NCBI RefSeq assembly: GCF_013030265.1 | Contig: NZ_WPZQ01000004.1 | Span: 370,750 to 434,749 of the forward strand | Direction: 5' to 3' | From: Ruegeria arenilitoris | GTDB taxonomy: Bacteria > Pseudomonadota > Alphaproteobacteria > Rhodobacterales > Rhodobacteraceae | Length of the DNA: 64,000 bases | Part shown: positions 18,539 to 27,593 of the stretch, piece after piece | Layout of the letters: each line of letters begins with the position of its first letter | Position numbering within the stretch: the first letter of the stretch is position 1 | Position numbers and translations under genes: made by a program | The notes under the pieces: generated by a model | The model's database searches: none | What the model saw: only the letters and a program-made list of their open reading frames with translations | What the model was told of the DNA's origin: nothing

Positions 18539-19518
18539 CAGGCAAGCCTCCGCCGTTGGTGAATGTGAAAACCTGCAGAGCTCAAGAGGATCAGTATGAG
18601 TGCGGCAGCAAGCGGGTAATGAGCTAGGCTTTCGCGGGGTCGGTAGCTTTGTGTCTCAACTACGCGGGGGTTTTGTTCATCGATGCTTTGATAGACATCG
18701 GTCAATGCCGTTTCGTCATCTGCAAAGAAGTATTCTCCACCAGTTCGGTCTGCGATGTCACGGAGCGCCTCCAGGTCAACCCGATCTTCGCCAGACGCAT
18801 TGGGATCGCCAACACCGATGGTGTAGATGACAACGCCTTTGTCGGCCGCAATGGCCGATGCATTGACGGGTGTCATTCGGCTGGAGGTATCGGCACCGTC
18901 GCTGAGAACGATCATCAAACGCTGTTCGACCTGGCTGGATTCAAAGGTGCGAATACCCAGTCCGATGGCGTCCCCCAAAGCCGTGTTTGGTCCAGCCATG
19001 CCCACCGCAGTCTGATCGAGGAAACCATTGAGACTCTGCAGGTCTTCAGTAAAAGGGGCCTGCACGAAAGCGCGCGTTCCGAAAATGATCAATGCCATTC
19101 GGTCTCCATCGCGCTCGGCAATGAAACTGCGCAAGACGTCCTTCACGGCTTCAAGCCTCTGCTTTGGTGCGCCGTCGGCAGTCTTGAAATCGCGCTGATC
19201 CATGGAACCTGATATATCCAATGCCAACACCACATCTCGCGCTGATTTCTCTGTCACAATGGGTTCACCCAGCCGTTCGGGCCGGGCCATGGCGAATACC
19301 AACAGTATCCAGACGATGATGACGATGAATGTTTGTAGACGTGCACGCGCTGGAATTACCGATCCCGAACTTGGTTCTGCACCAACCGCTTTTGCAACGT
19401 GCCGAAAAAAGGGAATGCGGATTGAGCTGACATTTTCGCGATGGGGCGGCGCGAAAAAGTAGACCAGCAAGGGCAGCGGCAAAATCAGAAAGACCCAAGG
19501 CGCGGCAAAGGAGAACAT
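18538..19518 (-). CDS. VWA-domain membrane protein (BatA-like)
   Basis: The 326-residue protein has two N-terminal membrane helices and a VWA domain with an intact MIDAS: DVVLALDISGSMDQRDF (DxSxS) near residue 95, a Thr/Asn segment in GMAGPNTALGDAIG, and the LIVLSDGAD-type Asp in MIVLSDGADTSSR. A C-terminal helix (YPLAAALILILLSSAGF) ends the protein. VWA proteins paired with MoxR ATPases act as substrate adaptors in metal-dependent protein assembly or stress tolerance. The gene shares one base with the downstream VWA/TPR gene and one with the upstream DUF4381 gene. Confidence 0.9.
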   Translation of the reverse strand: MFSFAAPWVFLILPLPLLVYFFAPPHRENVSSIRIPFFRHVAKAVGAEPSSGSVIPARARLQTFIVIIVWILLVFAMARPERLGEPIVTEKSARDVVLALDISGSMDQRDFKTADGAPKQRLEAVKDVLRSFIAERDGDRMALIIFGTRAFVQAPFTEDLQSLNGFLDQTAVGMAGPNTALGDAIGLGIRTFESSQVEQRLMIVLSDGADTSSRMTPVNASAIAADKGVVIYTIGVGDPNASGEDRVDLEALRDIADRTGGEYFFADDETALTDVYQSIDEQNPRVVETQSYRPRESLAHYPLAAALILILLSSAGFHIHQRRRLA

Positions 19519-19991
19519 CAGCGATCCTTTCCGACTTTGTGTGTCAGGATCCAGTTTCTGGCCAGTTCCGTGACACTTGGGTTCGAGATACTTGTGCGAT
19601 AGGGAGCTTGAATAAGCGCGTGGCCAGTTTCGACTGGAATTGGTTTATTATCAGATGTTTGTTGTAAGAAATTCAGCCAATCCTTGCCACACAGCCAGGC
19701 AACTTCTGAACGCGGGAATGCCACCAGAGCGGTGCGTTTAAGGATCTCCGCCACTTTGGCACAATCATCGTCGCATTGCCGAAGCTCGGCCAGGGCCAGA
19801 CGACGGTATGCGTTCGCCTTCCGATGTCGCCAAAACAGGTAAAGGCTGATCGCGATTAAAACTGCGACCAACATGGCAATGGCGAGCCAACCCCATGTTT
19901 GGGGCATCATTGAAATCGGAACTGGTTCCGGTGCGGGCTCTAGCATGTCCAGCAGTTCGACCAGAGATTTGCCTTCGGTATCCACGCTCAT
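19518..19991 (-). CDS. DUF4381 family membrane protein of the moxR operon
   Basis: The 157-residue protein has one transmembrane segment (WGWLAIAMLVAVLIAISLYLFW) followed by a basic stretch and a cytoplasmic helical domain (NAYRRLALAELRQCDDDCAKVAEILKRTALVAFPRSEVAWLCGKDWLNFL). This order and the WLxFL ending of the helix match DUF4381 proteins, which occur between DUF58 and VWA genes in MoxR operons. It overlaps the DUF58 gene by 4 bases. Molecular role unknown; it may link the soluble DUF58 and MoxR proteins to the membrane VWA proteins. Confidence 0.85.
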   Translation of the reverse strand: MSVDTEGKSLVELLDMLEPAPEPVPISMMPQTWGWLAIAMLVAVLIAISLYLFWRHRKANAYRRLALAELRQCDDDCAKVAEILKRTALVAFPRSEVAWLCGKDWLNFLQQTSDNKPIPVETGHALIQAPYRTSISNPSVTELARNWILTHKVGKDR

Positions 19992-20935
19992 CGATGGCCA
20001 CCGCGATGGCCGAATAACCGAAGCAACTGGTCAAGCGCAGGTTTTTCGGTGGTCATCGGGACGACTGGAAAACCATATCGACGAGACCAGATCTGTAGCT
20101 GCTCAAGCCGCCGGTCCAGGGCATCTTTGATACGATCAGATAGATTAGGGCTCGTACTGTCGATCTCGATTTGCTTCTCGCCATCCGAAACTGCAAGCTT
20201 GATTTTAGGTAGCATGCCATGTGAACTTGGATCGGATATATTGAATAAAATCAGATCATTGGAACGTGAAAGTCGTCGCAGAATGGTTTCTGAGTCTTCA
20301 TCCAACCCATCAAAATCTGAAAAGACGCAGACCAATGCGTTGGTATGAGCTATTTGCGCTGCCTGTTTCAGGATCTGGTTCATGGCAACGGTGGGTTCTG
20401 GCCTCAATTCCGCGTGAAGGCTGCAGTTCAAGGCGCCGACGGATGACAAAAACCGGGTAAGAGCTGCAGCGCGACGCTGAGGGCGATGTTCGGCGACATC
20501 AGTATCACCGAACACAATTCCACCAACCCTGTCGCCTTGTGCAAGAACGCGATGGGCAGCAATTGCTGCTGCTTCGGCGGCAATGACCGATTTCATGTAG
20601 ACCTTGGTGCCAAAAAACATCGAAACGCGCTGATCAACCAGCAATAGTGCAGGGCGGTCACGCTCTTCGGTATAGACCCGGACATGGGGTTCACCGGTAC
20701 GCGCCGTAACTTTCCAGTCGATGCTCCGGATATCGTCGCCCGGCAGGTAATCGCGCAGTTCTTCGAAATTCAGTCCTCGTCCACGCAGACGCGATGCGTG
20801 GCGGCCGTTCAGGATCGATCGGGCGGGCTGCCGCGGCAACAGGCTGAGCGCACGGGATTGTCTACCGAGGCCAAGCAGGTGTTTCGCGTCGGTGTGTATG
20901 CGTGGGTCGCTGGGATATGCGGCGGTCTTTGACAC
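19988..20935 (-). CDS. DUF58 domain protein of the moxR operon
   Basis: The 315-residue protein lacks clear membrane helices and has the DUF58 core GRGLNFEELRDYLPGDDIRSIDWKVTARTGEPHVRVYTEERDR split over residues 50-95. The conserved GDD-R-IDW-ATAR-like block is the family signature, and a VWA-like fold follows (ALLLVDQRVSMFFGT). DUF58 proteins are constant partners of MoxR ATPases. The gene lies 20 bases downstream of moxR and overlaps the DUF4381 gene by 4. Confidence 0.92.
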   Translation of the reverse strand: MSKTAAYPSDPRIHTDAKHLLGLGRQSRALSLLPRQPARSILNGRHASRLRGRGLNFEELRDYLPGDDIRSIDWKVTARTGEPHVRVYTEERDRPALLLVDQRVSMFFGTKVYMKSVIAAEAAAIAAHRVLAQGDRVGGIVFGDTDVAEHRPQRRAAALTRFLSSVGALNCSLHAELRPEPTVAMNQILKQAAQIAHTNALVCVFSDFDGLDEDSETILRRLSRSNDLILFNISDPSSHGMLPKIKLAVSDGEKQIEIDSTSPNLSDRIKDALDRRLEQLQIWSRRYGFPVVPMTTEKPALDQLLRLFGHRGGHR

Positions 20936-20955
20936 GCGGCTTTCCTTCGTTGCGA

Positions 20956-21933
20956 TCAGGGCAGGGCGACGAGTTTCAGGATTTCAGTTACCACGTCGTC
21001 TGCTGTTTTTGCATTTCCTTCTGCCTCAAAGCTCAGCGTGATGCGGTGACGGAACACGTCGTGAGCGATGGCCCGAACGTCAGCCGGATCAACATAGTCA
21101 CGACCATTCATCCAGGCATGTGCGCGTCCGCATTTGTCCAGTGCGAGCGAGGCACGTGGGCTTGCACCGATTTCTACCCAACTGGCCAGTTCTTCGCTTA
21201 GCGCTTTGGGTGTGCGGGTCGCTTGCACCAGGTCTGCCATGTATCGGTCCATGGCGTCTGAAACGTGTATCTGCCCGATTTCAGATCGTGCTGTGAATAT
21301 CGCATCCTGTGGGATGGGTTCTGGTCTTTCCTTGGCTGTGTTTTCACCTGATGCAATCTCTTCCGCTCTCACCAAACGGATCACTTCAACTTCGTCTTCG
21401 ACAGGCGGGTAGGTGATCTGGACATGCATCAGAAACCTGTCCATCTGAGCTTCGGGCAAAGGATAGGTGCCTTCCTGCTCGATCGGGTTCTGCGTCGCCA
21501 TCACTATGAACAACGGCTCCATCTTATGAGTTGTACCCGAGATCGTTACCTGCCGTTCTTCCATGGCCTCCAATAGTGCGGCCTGGACCTTCGCTGGTGC
21601 TCGGTTTATTTCGTCGGCCAGAACGATGTTGGCAAAGATTGGTCCAGGTTCAAAGCGGAACTCACCCCCCTTTGCGGTTTGCTGATACACCTCAGTTCCT
21701 GTCACGTCAGAAGGTAACAGATCAGGCGTGAACTGGATGCGGCTAAAGTTCGCATCAAGGTTGCGCGCCATTGCCTTGATGGCTCTTGTCTTTGCAAGTC
21801 CGGGCAGGCCTTCGATTAGCAGATTGCCATTGGCCAACAGGCCGATAAGCAAGCGATCAATGACCTGGGTCTGTCCGATAATGGCTTGTCCCATACGTTT
21901 TTTCAGGTCGTTTATCTGGTCTATAGCCGCCAT
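20956..21933 (-). CDS. MoxR-family AAA+ ATPase
   Basis: The 325-residue ATPase has Walker A GLPGLAKT near residue 40, Walker B VLADEINRAP with the downstream KVQAALLEAMEERQVT segment, and sensor 1 in VMATQNPIEQEGTYPLPEAQMDRF. A C-terminal helical lid contains SPRASLAL. These are textbook MoxR features. The protein would act as a chaperone-like remodelling ATPase with the VWA partners encoded downstream. It is the first gene of the six-gene minus-strand operon ending at 15795; target proteins are not evident. Confidence 0.95.
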   Translation of the reverse strand: MAAIDQINDLKKRMGQAIIGQTQVIDRLLIGLLANGNLLIEGLPGLAKTRAIKAMARNLDANFSRIQFTPDLLPSDVTGTEVYQQTAKGGEFRFEPGPIFANIVLADEINRAPAKVQAALLEAMEERQVTISGTTHKMEPLFIVMATQNPIEQEGTYPLPEAQMDRFLMHVQITYPPVEDEVEVIRLVRAEEIASGENTAKERPEPIPQDAIFTARSEIGQIHVSDAMDRYMADLVQATRTPKALSEELASWVEIGASPRASLALDKCGRAHAWMNGRDYVDPADVRAIAHDVFRHRITLSFEAEGNAKTADDVVTEILKLVALP

Positions 21934-22107
21934 CTATTCGGTCCAATCGAGGTCAATGGTTCAAATTTTCCGGTCGGGCCTCGGTATGAGTGCAACCGGG
22001 TTTTTCCAGTAATGATGGAAGGTTAGCAGCGTTGTTGTATTTGATCCACCATCAAAACACGATCTTGGAATGCTTGGGTGCTGCTGGTTGCTAAGCCATT
22101 TATCGAT

Positions 22108-23196
22108 TTAGGTTGTTTTTGTGCTGCGACTGTCGTCTTCGCCCAATCGGCCATCAAGAGACATCAGGATGGCAACTGGCCGCAGTGCCGGAATGTGGCT
22201 GAAAATGATCAGGATACAGACGGTGAGCGGGACGCTAAGAAATGCTCCGATTAGCCCCCAGACCGTAGTCCAGAATGTCAGCGCCAGAATGACCAGAAAT
22301 GTCGACATGTTCAGCGAACGACCCAGCATTGCGGGATCCAGAAAGTTCCCGATCAGGAACTGTATCGTGCCGCATCCGAATACGATGATCAGAAAGGGGC
22401 CAACGCTGTCGAACTGAACCAAAGCGATCATGGCAGGAAAGACAACCGCGATAATGGAGCCGATCGAGGGGATAAAGTTTAGGGCAAAAGTTAGTACGGC
22501 CCAGGTCTCGGCATATTCCAGACCGAGAGCCCGAAACACAGAATAGCTGATCCCGGCAGTAATCAGGCTGATGAACGTTTTGACGCCGACATAACGCTGC
22601 AGACTGTATGAGATCGCATCCAAAACCGTAGCCAGCTCAGCACCGGTAAGTGGGTTTCCAGCTGCCAGTTGGATTTTCTTTCGAAATGCTAGGCGTTCGG
22701 CCATTAGAAAGGCGACGTACAGGCTGATCAGAAAGAACTGGTTCAAAAGCGAGGTTGCACTGCCCAGCAAGATCCGCGCGACATAAGACATGTCGATACT
22801 GACCAGATTGTCCCGAATGAAACTGGTCACGTCGTTACCGACCAAACCTGTTATGCGGTTTACGGCACCATCGAACTGATTTTCATAGGTTCCGATTGAA
22901 CGGGCGAACTGTGTTGCCTGGCTTCCCAGCACGTACATAATCATGAACAAGCCGGCTAAAACCACTGTGACAGCAGCAATATTTGCCAACCATACAGGTG
23001 CATGGGTCAGGGAAATTACCCGGTCGCTCAGGGCGATAATCAGGACATTGACCAGCAAAGCCATTGTTAGCGGGATCAGAAAGCTGGCCCCGGCATACAG
23101 ACCCAGAACCACCAACGTAGCAACAATTGAGATATCCCGAACGACCGTCAGTTTCAGACGTGGGCGGGGATTTGTTTCTGGTGCGTCAGAGGTCAT
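22108..23196 (-). CDS. AI-2E family transporter (PerM-like)
   Basis: The 362-residue membrane protein has about eight hydrophobic segments. Family features are an N-terminal TM pair, a long amphipathic middle region, and a C-terminal block with GSIIAVVFPAMIALVQF and IGNFLDPAMLGRSLNMSTFLVILALTFWTTVWGLIGAFLSVPLTVCI split across the last helices. The N-FLDP-hG-sL-hs segment is diagnostic of AI-2E/UPF0118 proteins. Characterised members export autoinducer-2 or exchange Na+/H+, so substrate is uncertain. It is monocistronic, between the moxR operon and a divergent BrkB gene. Confidence 0.9.
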   Translation of the reverse strand: MTSDAPETNPRPRLKLTVVRDISIVATLVVLGLYAGASFLIPLTMALLVNVLIIALSDRVISLTHAPVWLANIAAVTVVLAGLFMIMYVLGSQATQFARSIGTYENQFDGAVNRITGLVGNDVTSFIRDNLVSIDMSYVARILLGSATSLLNQFFLISLYVAFLMAERLAFRKKIQLAAGNPLTGAELATVLDAISYSLQRYVGVKTFISLITAGISYSVFRALGLEYAETWAVLTFALNFIPSIGSIIAVVFPAMIALVQFDSVGPFLIIVFGCGTIQFLIGNFLDPAMLGRSLNMSTFLVILALTFWTTVWGLIGAFLSVPLTVCILIIFSHIPALRPVAILMSLDGRLGEDDSRSTKTT

Positions 23197-23377
23197 TCGC
23201 TGGCCCTAGGCATCGGAGCCGTGACTGGTAAATATCTAAGCTCAGTTGATGTTGCGCAGTGATCCTGCACTGGTAGGTTGGTTTATGCAATCCAGTCAGG
23301 CAGTTATGAGCGAAAATTCGACCAGACGAAGACTTTGCCGGGTTATACGATCAGGCAAGTCAGGCTAGGCTCCGGTT

Positions 23378-24247
23378 ATGACTCGTCCAATGATTCCTAT
23401 TTTAGGCCGCTTTGTTCAAGCGCTTTGGCTGGCGATTTGCCGGTTCAACGACAAGAATGGGTTTGTCATGAGCAGCCATGTGGCGATGTCACTGATGATG
23501 GCCCTGTTTCCGTTTGTTTTGTTCACCGTGGCGTTGGCCGGTGCTCTGTCGCAAGGGTATGTGACCGAAGAACTGATAGAATTGATCTTTGGCGCTTGGC
23601 CAAAGGACGTCGCAGATCCGATCATTTCCGAATTGCGGGCTGTCTTGGAAGGTGCCGGGTCGGGGGTGATTACGTTAGGGGGCTTACTGGCGATCTACTT
23701 TTCGTCAAACGGAGTGGCGGCTGTGCGTTTCGCCATGAACCAAGCCTATCACGACAAGGATAGTTGGCCGTTCTGGAAAACCCGTTTGCTGTGTTTTGTC
23801 TTAGTCATCTTGGGCGGGGCAGCGATTTTAGCAATCGCCGCGATCGAAGTTGTTCTACCAGTTTACACGCGTTTGGTGTCGGAAAAGACAACCGTCGATG
23901 TGTCAGATTGGTTTTCCGTTGATCGGTTGCGTTGGACCTTTACCGTGGCTGTCCCGGCAGGAACCGTGTTGCTGGCGCATTTGATCCTTCCTACGCGACG
24001 GCACAGCCTTTTGCAGATTTTGCCCGGGGTAATCTTAACGCTCGCTCTCTGGACTGCTGGGGGCTGGGGTTTTTCAATCTATATCGCTCAATTCGCAACC
24101 TACAGTGCAACCTACGCCGGACTTGCAGGCGCCATGGCAGCTTTGATCTTTCTCTATCTTTGCTCGGCCATGCTCATTTTGGGGGCCGAATACAATGGCG
24201 CCCTGATGGACCTGCAAAATGGTGGCAATGATGGTGCCATTGAATGA
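23378..24247 (+). CDS. YihY/BrkB-family inner-membrane protein
   Basis: The 289-residue protein has six predicted hydrophobic segments. The family pattern is visible in GFVMSSHVAMSLMMALFPFVLF near residue 30, YFSSNGVAAVRFAMNQAYHDKDS in the middle and YAGLAGAMAALIFLYLCSAMLILGAEYNG near the end. YihY/BrkB proteins were once called RNase BN, but that was an error; the function is unknown. Its TGA overlaps the ATG of the octaheme cytochrome gene (ATGA, 24244-24247), implying translational coupling of two otherwise unrelated families. Confidence 0.9.
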   Translation: MTRPMIPILGRFVQALWLAICRFNDKNGFVMSSHVAMSLMMALFPFVLFTVALAGALSQGYVTEELIELIFGAWPKDVADPIISELRAVLEGAGSGVITLGGLLAIYFSSNGVAAVRFAMNQAYHDKDSWPFWKTRLLCFVLVILGGAAILAIAAIEVVLPVYTRLVSEKTTVDVSDWFSVDRLRWTFTVAVPAGTVLLAHLILPTRRHSLLQILPGVILTLALWTAGGWGFSIYIAQFATYSATYAGLAGAMAALIFLYLCSAMLILGAEYNGALMDLQNGGNDGAIE

Positions 24248-26184
24248 GGTCTTTTTTGAACAAGGTCGCATGTCCCCGTTTGGGTGACATCTTCGGCTCA
24301 GCAGTATTCTTAATCGCCGCGTGCACATTTCCGGTCGCAGCGCAGGAATATGTCGGCTCGGACACTTGCATCGAATGTCATGATGAACAGGTCCAATCCT
24401 GGTCAGGGTCACACCATGCGAAGGCGTGGACCGAAACATCAGAGAATTCTGTTCGTGCCGACTTTGACGGAACTTCATTTACCCATGATGGGATGACGGT
24501 TACATTCACAAGGCCTGAGGGTGCGTATGTGGCCAACGTCACCGAAAAAGACGGCAATACAACAAATTACAATGTGCATTCAGTGGTCGGGATTGAGCCG
24601 CTACAGCAATACTTGTTTGAAACCGAGCCGGGACGCCTTCAGAGCTTTGACGTGGTTTGGGATACTGAAGAAAAGAGGTGGTTGCATCTCTATCCCGATC
24701 AGGATCTTCCTCCTGACGATGGGCTGCACTGGACTGGTCCCTATAAGAACTGGAACGCCCGCTGTGCGGAATGCCATGCGACTGGTTTTGAAAAGAACTA
24801 TGATCCTGTTGAACGCCAATATGCATCACGCCAGTCCGAGATTGGGGTGGGGTGCGAGGCCTGTCATGGCCCGGCGTCTCAGCATCTGAACTGGGTTACA
24901 GGAAAAGCACCGGCAGATGGGTTGGATGAGTTCGGCTTCGCGATGAGTTGGGGCAAGGGCAATGTCGAAGCTGAGATACAGCAATGTGCCGGCTGTCACT
25001 CACGGCGAGAAGCGTTGCAGGATGGTAATCCACTGCCAGGAACGCCTTACCATGATGCCTACAATTTAGCTCTGATGAGACCGGGTTTGTATCATCCTGA
25101 CGGACAGATACTGGACGAAGTCTATGTCTACGGCTCATTCCTGCAGTCCAAGATGTATGATCGCGGCGTCAGTTGCATGAATTGTCACAATCCCCACAGT
25201 GGTGAGCTGATTGCCGAAGGGAACGGGATTTGCACCCAATGTCATTCTTTGGCCGGAAACTCGGAGTTTCCAACCTTGAAAAAGGCCGAATATGACAGCG
25301 TTGAGCATCACCATCACCCGGTTGGTAGCGATGGGGCTCAGTGTAAGAGCTGTCATATGATTGAGCGGGTCTACATGGGCGTCGATGGTCGGCGGGATCA
25401 TAGCTTCCGTGTGCCGCGACCAGATTTGGGGCTTGGCGTTGATGCCTGCACGGATTGTCATGAGGACCGGGATCAGGATTGGGCTGCATTGCAAATCGAA
25501 GAGTGGTTTCCTGACTCGACGCATCGCAGTGCGCACTACGGAACAAGCTTTAGTGCTGCATTGAACGGTCAGCCTGACAGCGCGCCAGACTTGCTTGAGA
25601 TCGCCCTGAATAAGTCGCAGGCAGGTATCGTTCGTGCCACAGCCCTGTATTTGTTGCAGCCTTTTGCCAATCCTACGATTGCTGATGAAACCGCGCTACT
25701 TTTGTCTGATGCCGATCCTCTGGTCCGGGCCAACGCAGCCGCGTTGCAGCGAACCGCAACACTTCCTGACAGGATCATCCGGCTTGAGCCGCTACTGTCT
25801 GATCCGCTGCGGAATGTCCGCATCTCAGCCGCCAAGGAGTTCCTGACCATTCCGGGACAAGCTTTGACGGAAGATCAGCGTGCGCTTGCGGGGCAGGGTA
25901 TGGCCGAGTGGCAGCAGACCATGTCAAACCGCCTCGATTTCCCTGAAACGCATCTGGTTCTAGGTGGAATGGCGCTGAACTTGCGCAATGCCCCTGCTGC
26001 AGAGCGGGCTTTTCGCGAGGTGGTGACGCTTGATCCGCAACGGGCAGAAGCTTGGCCTATGCTGGTTCAGTTGGCGCAGATCAATCGTGGCCCGCAAGAG
26101 GCGCGGCGTGTGCTGCAGGAAGGATTGAGTATCCTGCCGGATGATCCGGCATTGCAGCAGCTCGCTCTACAGCTTAGCCCCTGA
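24244..26184 (+). CDS. Octaheme cytochrome c with HEAT-like and TPR tail
   Basis: The 646-residue protein starts with an export signal (hydrophobic VFLIAACTFPVAAQ, ending near residue 34). Eight CxxCH haem c motifs follow with Cys at 42/45, 174/177, 204/207, 248/251, 311/314, 330/333, 367/370 and 402/405. Many free His residues (HHHHP, HHAKAW) could be distal ligands. From about residue 430 there are HEAT-like repeats (ATALYLLQPFANP, ADPLVRANAAAL, DPLRNVRISAA), and the last 80 residues look like TPRs (AERAFREVVTLDPQRAEAWPML). It resembles multihaem cytochrome c554-like proteins with TPR domains. The electron donor, acceptor and any catalytic haem are not deducible. Translationally coupled to the BrkB gene. 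Confidence 0.85.
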   Translation: MRSFLNKVACPRLGDIFGSAVFLIAACTFPVAAQEYVGSDTCIECHDEQVQSWSGSHHAKAWTETSENSVRADFDGTSFTHDGMTVTFTRPEGAYVANVTEKDGNTTNYNVHSVVGIEPLQQYLFETEPGRLQSFDVVWDTEEKRWLHLYPDQDLPPDDGLHWTGPYKNWNARCAECHATGFEKNYDPVERQYASRQSEIGVGCEACHGPASQHLNWVTGKAPADGLDEFGFAMSWGKGNVEAEIQQCAGCHSRREALQDGNPLPGTPYHDAYNLALMRPGLYHPDGQILDEVYVYGSFLQSKMYDRGVSCMNCHNPHSGELIAEGNGICTQCHSLAGNSEFPTLKKAEYDSVEHHHHPVGSDGAQCKSCHMIERVYMGVDGRRDHSFRVPRPDLGLGVDACTDCHEDRDQDWAALQIEEWFPDSTHRSAHYGTSFSAALNGQPDSAPDLLEIALNKSQAGIVRATALYLLQPFANPTIADETALLLSDADPLVRANAAALQRTATLPDRIIRLEPLLSDPLRNVRISAAKEFLTIPGQALTEDQRALAGQGMAEWQQTMSNRLDFPETHLVLGGMALNLRNAPAAERAFREVVTLDPQRAEAWPMLVQLAQINRGPQEARRVLQEGLSILPDDPALQQLALQLSP

Positions 26185-26281
26185 AACGGCACCGAACTGG
26201 CCGGATTGCGCCACTTTACCGGCCAAGTTCAGAGTTATGGATCAGATCACGGGGAGAACCCCGCGGTGCCAGAGGTGATCC

Positions 26282-26485
26282 ATGTCAGATATATCGGATA
26301 CGAAGGTAAAGCAGCCCTTACACGCGAAACCGGTTGGAAAACCACCGCTTGACCGGCGGATTGCAGAGCTTCGAGACCGTGCTCCGGTCTACATCAGCCA
26401 TGGCGATGCCTTGTTGCTGATCGGAAATGCATCTGCGTCGCTGCGCGAGCAACGCCTGACGGATCAGCAGATAGAGCTGGACTGA
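26282..26485 (+). CDS. Small hypothetical protein
   Basis: This 67-residue ORF (MSDISDTKVKQPLHAKPVGK...) has an AGAGGTGATCC upstream segment as ribosome site. The sequence is protein-like: a basic N-terminus, then RRIAELRDRAPVYISHGDALLLIGNASASLREQRLTDQQIELD. I do not recognise the family. It ends one base before the convergent rlmE stop codon. Weak inverted repeats (GAACTGGCCGG at 26194-26204, CCGGCCAAGTTC at 26219-26230) lie upstream between it and the cytochrome gene. Confidence 0.55.
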   Translation: MSDISDTKVKQPLHAKPVGKPPLDRRIAELRDRAPVYISHGDALLLIGNASASLREQRLTDQQIELD

Positions 26486-26486
26486 T

Positions 26487-27203
26487 TCAGCCTCGAAAAC
26501 CTGTTGCCACCACGAATTTCTCGGAACTGTCCGAGCGGGAGGCTGGGGGTTTTACGTTGGCTACCTTATCAAATTTCTGTTTGAGCAGCTTTTGCAAATC
26601 GCCTTCGGCGCCACCAGCCAGAACCTTGGCAACAAAGGTTCCGCCTTCTTCAAGAACATCAAATGCAAAATAGGCAGCTGTTTCGCACAGTGCGATAATG
26701 CGCAAATGGTCGGTTTGTTTGTGACCTGATGAGGCTGCGGCCATATCCGACATCACAACATCAGCTTTACCGCCAAGCCAGTCTTTAACCTTTACGTCGG
26801 CATCATCTTCCATGAAATCCAACTGGTGCACTTCGGCACCGGCGACGGGTTCAACCTCTTGCAGATCGACGCCCAGAACCGTTCCGATCCGCTTGCCGCT
26901 CTTTTCACCCAGCGCATTGACTCGCTTAACGGCCACTTGCAGCCAACCACCAGGAGCACAGCCCAGGTCAACGACCCGCGCGCCGGGAACAAGAAAACGA
27001 AACTTTTCGTCCAATTCCAGTATCTTGAATGCTGCGCGTCCGCGATAGCCTTCGACCTGCGCCCGCTTTACATATGGGTCATTCAGCTGCCTCTCGAGCC
27101 AGCGAGTCGAGCTGAGCTTACGCCCACGCGCAGTCTTGACCTTTACTTTCAGGTCGCGCTGCCCACGGCCTGAGGTGTTTTTTCCGCTCGGCGTCTTTGC
27201 CAT
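26487..27203 (-). CDS. rlmE: 23S rRNA (uridine-2'-O)-methyltransferase RlmE/FtsJ
   Basis: The 238-residue protein has the FtsJ fold: catalytic Lys region in [20 protein letters not shown]-binding [15 protein letters not shown], Asp in DVVMSDMAA, and Lys in GGTFVAKVL, completing the K-D-K-E-type tetrad. The basic N-terminal tail ([29 protein letters not shown]) is usual in alphaproteobacterial members. The enzyme methylates U2552 in the 23S A loop late in 50S assembly. AGGAG precedes the ATG. It follows ppx and a DUF2007 gene on the same strand. Confidence 0.94.
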   Translation of the reverse strand: MAKTPSGKNTSGRGQRDLKVKVKTARGRKLSSTRWLERQLNDPYVKRAQVEGYRGRAAFKILELDEKFRFLVPGARVVDLGCAPGGWLQVAVKRVNALGEKSGKRIGTVLGVDLQEVEPVAGAEVHQLDFMEDDADVKVKDWLGGKADVVMSDMAAASSGHKQTDHLRIIALCETAAYFAFDVLEEGGTFVAKVLAGGAEGDLQKLLKQKFDKVANVKPPASRSDSSEKFVVATGFRG

Positions 27204-27266
27204 GCGATTGATCTCCTGAAAGTTGACCGGTCCATACCTCCTTATTGGAGGCGTAACAAGGAGGGT

Positions 27267-27593
27267 CTAATCCCTTATTATCAGGTCTGGCCACGGAGAA
27301 GAAACGCCAAACGCCAACCAGCCCGCACCATTCAGGATCTGCGATACACAAGTGGACCGGCCCTGAGACGTGGATTCGAAGCTGAGCAACAACTCACGCG
27401 CGTCCGAAACCTGTGAAGTCGGAACAGCGATATGAATACCACCAATAGCCAATGCCCAGTGCGGGACCATATTGACCAGGTTAAATCCCGGGCAAAAAAC
27501 ATCATAGCCTGCGGCTTCGAGGAAGCAGATCGTGGTGGCAGCTGTGCTGGTTCGATAGGCGATTGCTACTATTGTGTAGTCAGCTCTCGGCAA
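27267..27593 (-). CDS. DUF2007-like small protein
   Basis: The 108-residue product starts with TTG directly after the ppx stop (TGATTG), so translation would be coupled to ppx. The core AGYDVFCPGFNLVNMVPHW followed by ALAIGGIHIAVPTSQVSDARELL matches the pattern of DUF2007 (putative prokaryotic signal-transducing) proteins: a Val-rich strand, a central aromatic region, GG-hxhxVP and an ARELL helix. The C-terminal 35 residues look unrelated. No ATG or GTG alternative was found, which lowers certainty about the start. Function unknown. Confidence 0.65.
   Translation of the reverse strand: MPRADYTIVAIAYRTSTAATTICFLEAAGYDVFCPGFNLVNMVPHWALAIGGIHIAVPTSQVSDARELLLSFESTSQGRSTCVSQILNGAGWLAFGVSSPWPDLIIRD

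Noticed and set aside
27204..27266. CCTCC/GGAGG inverted repeats upstream of rlmE as a terminator or riboswitch
   Set aside because: Short arms with alternative pairings and no T run; likely chance ribosome-site-like sequence.
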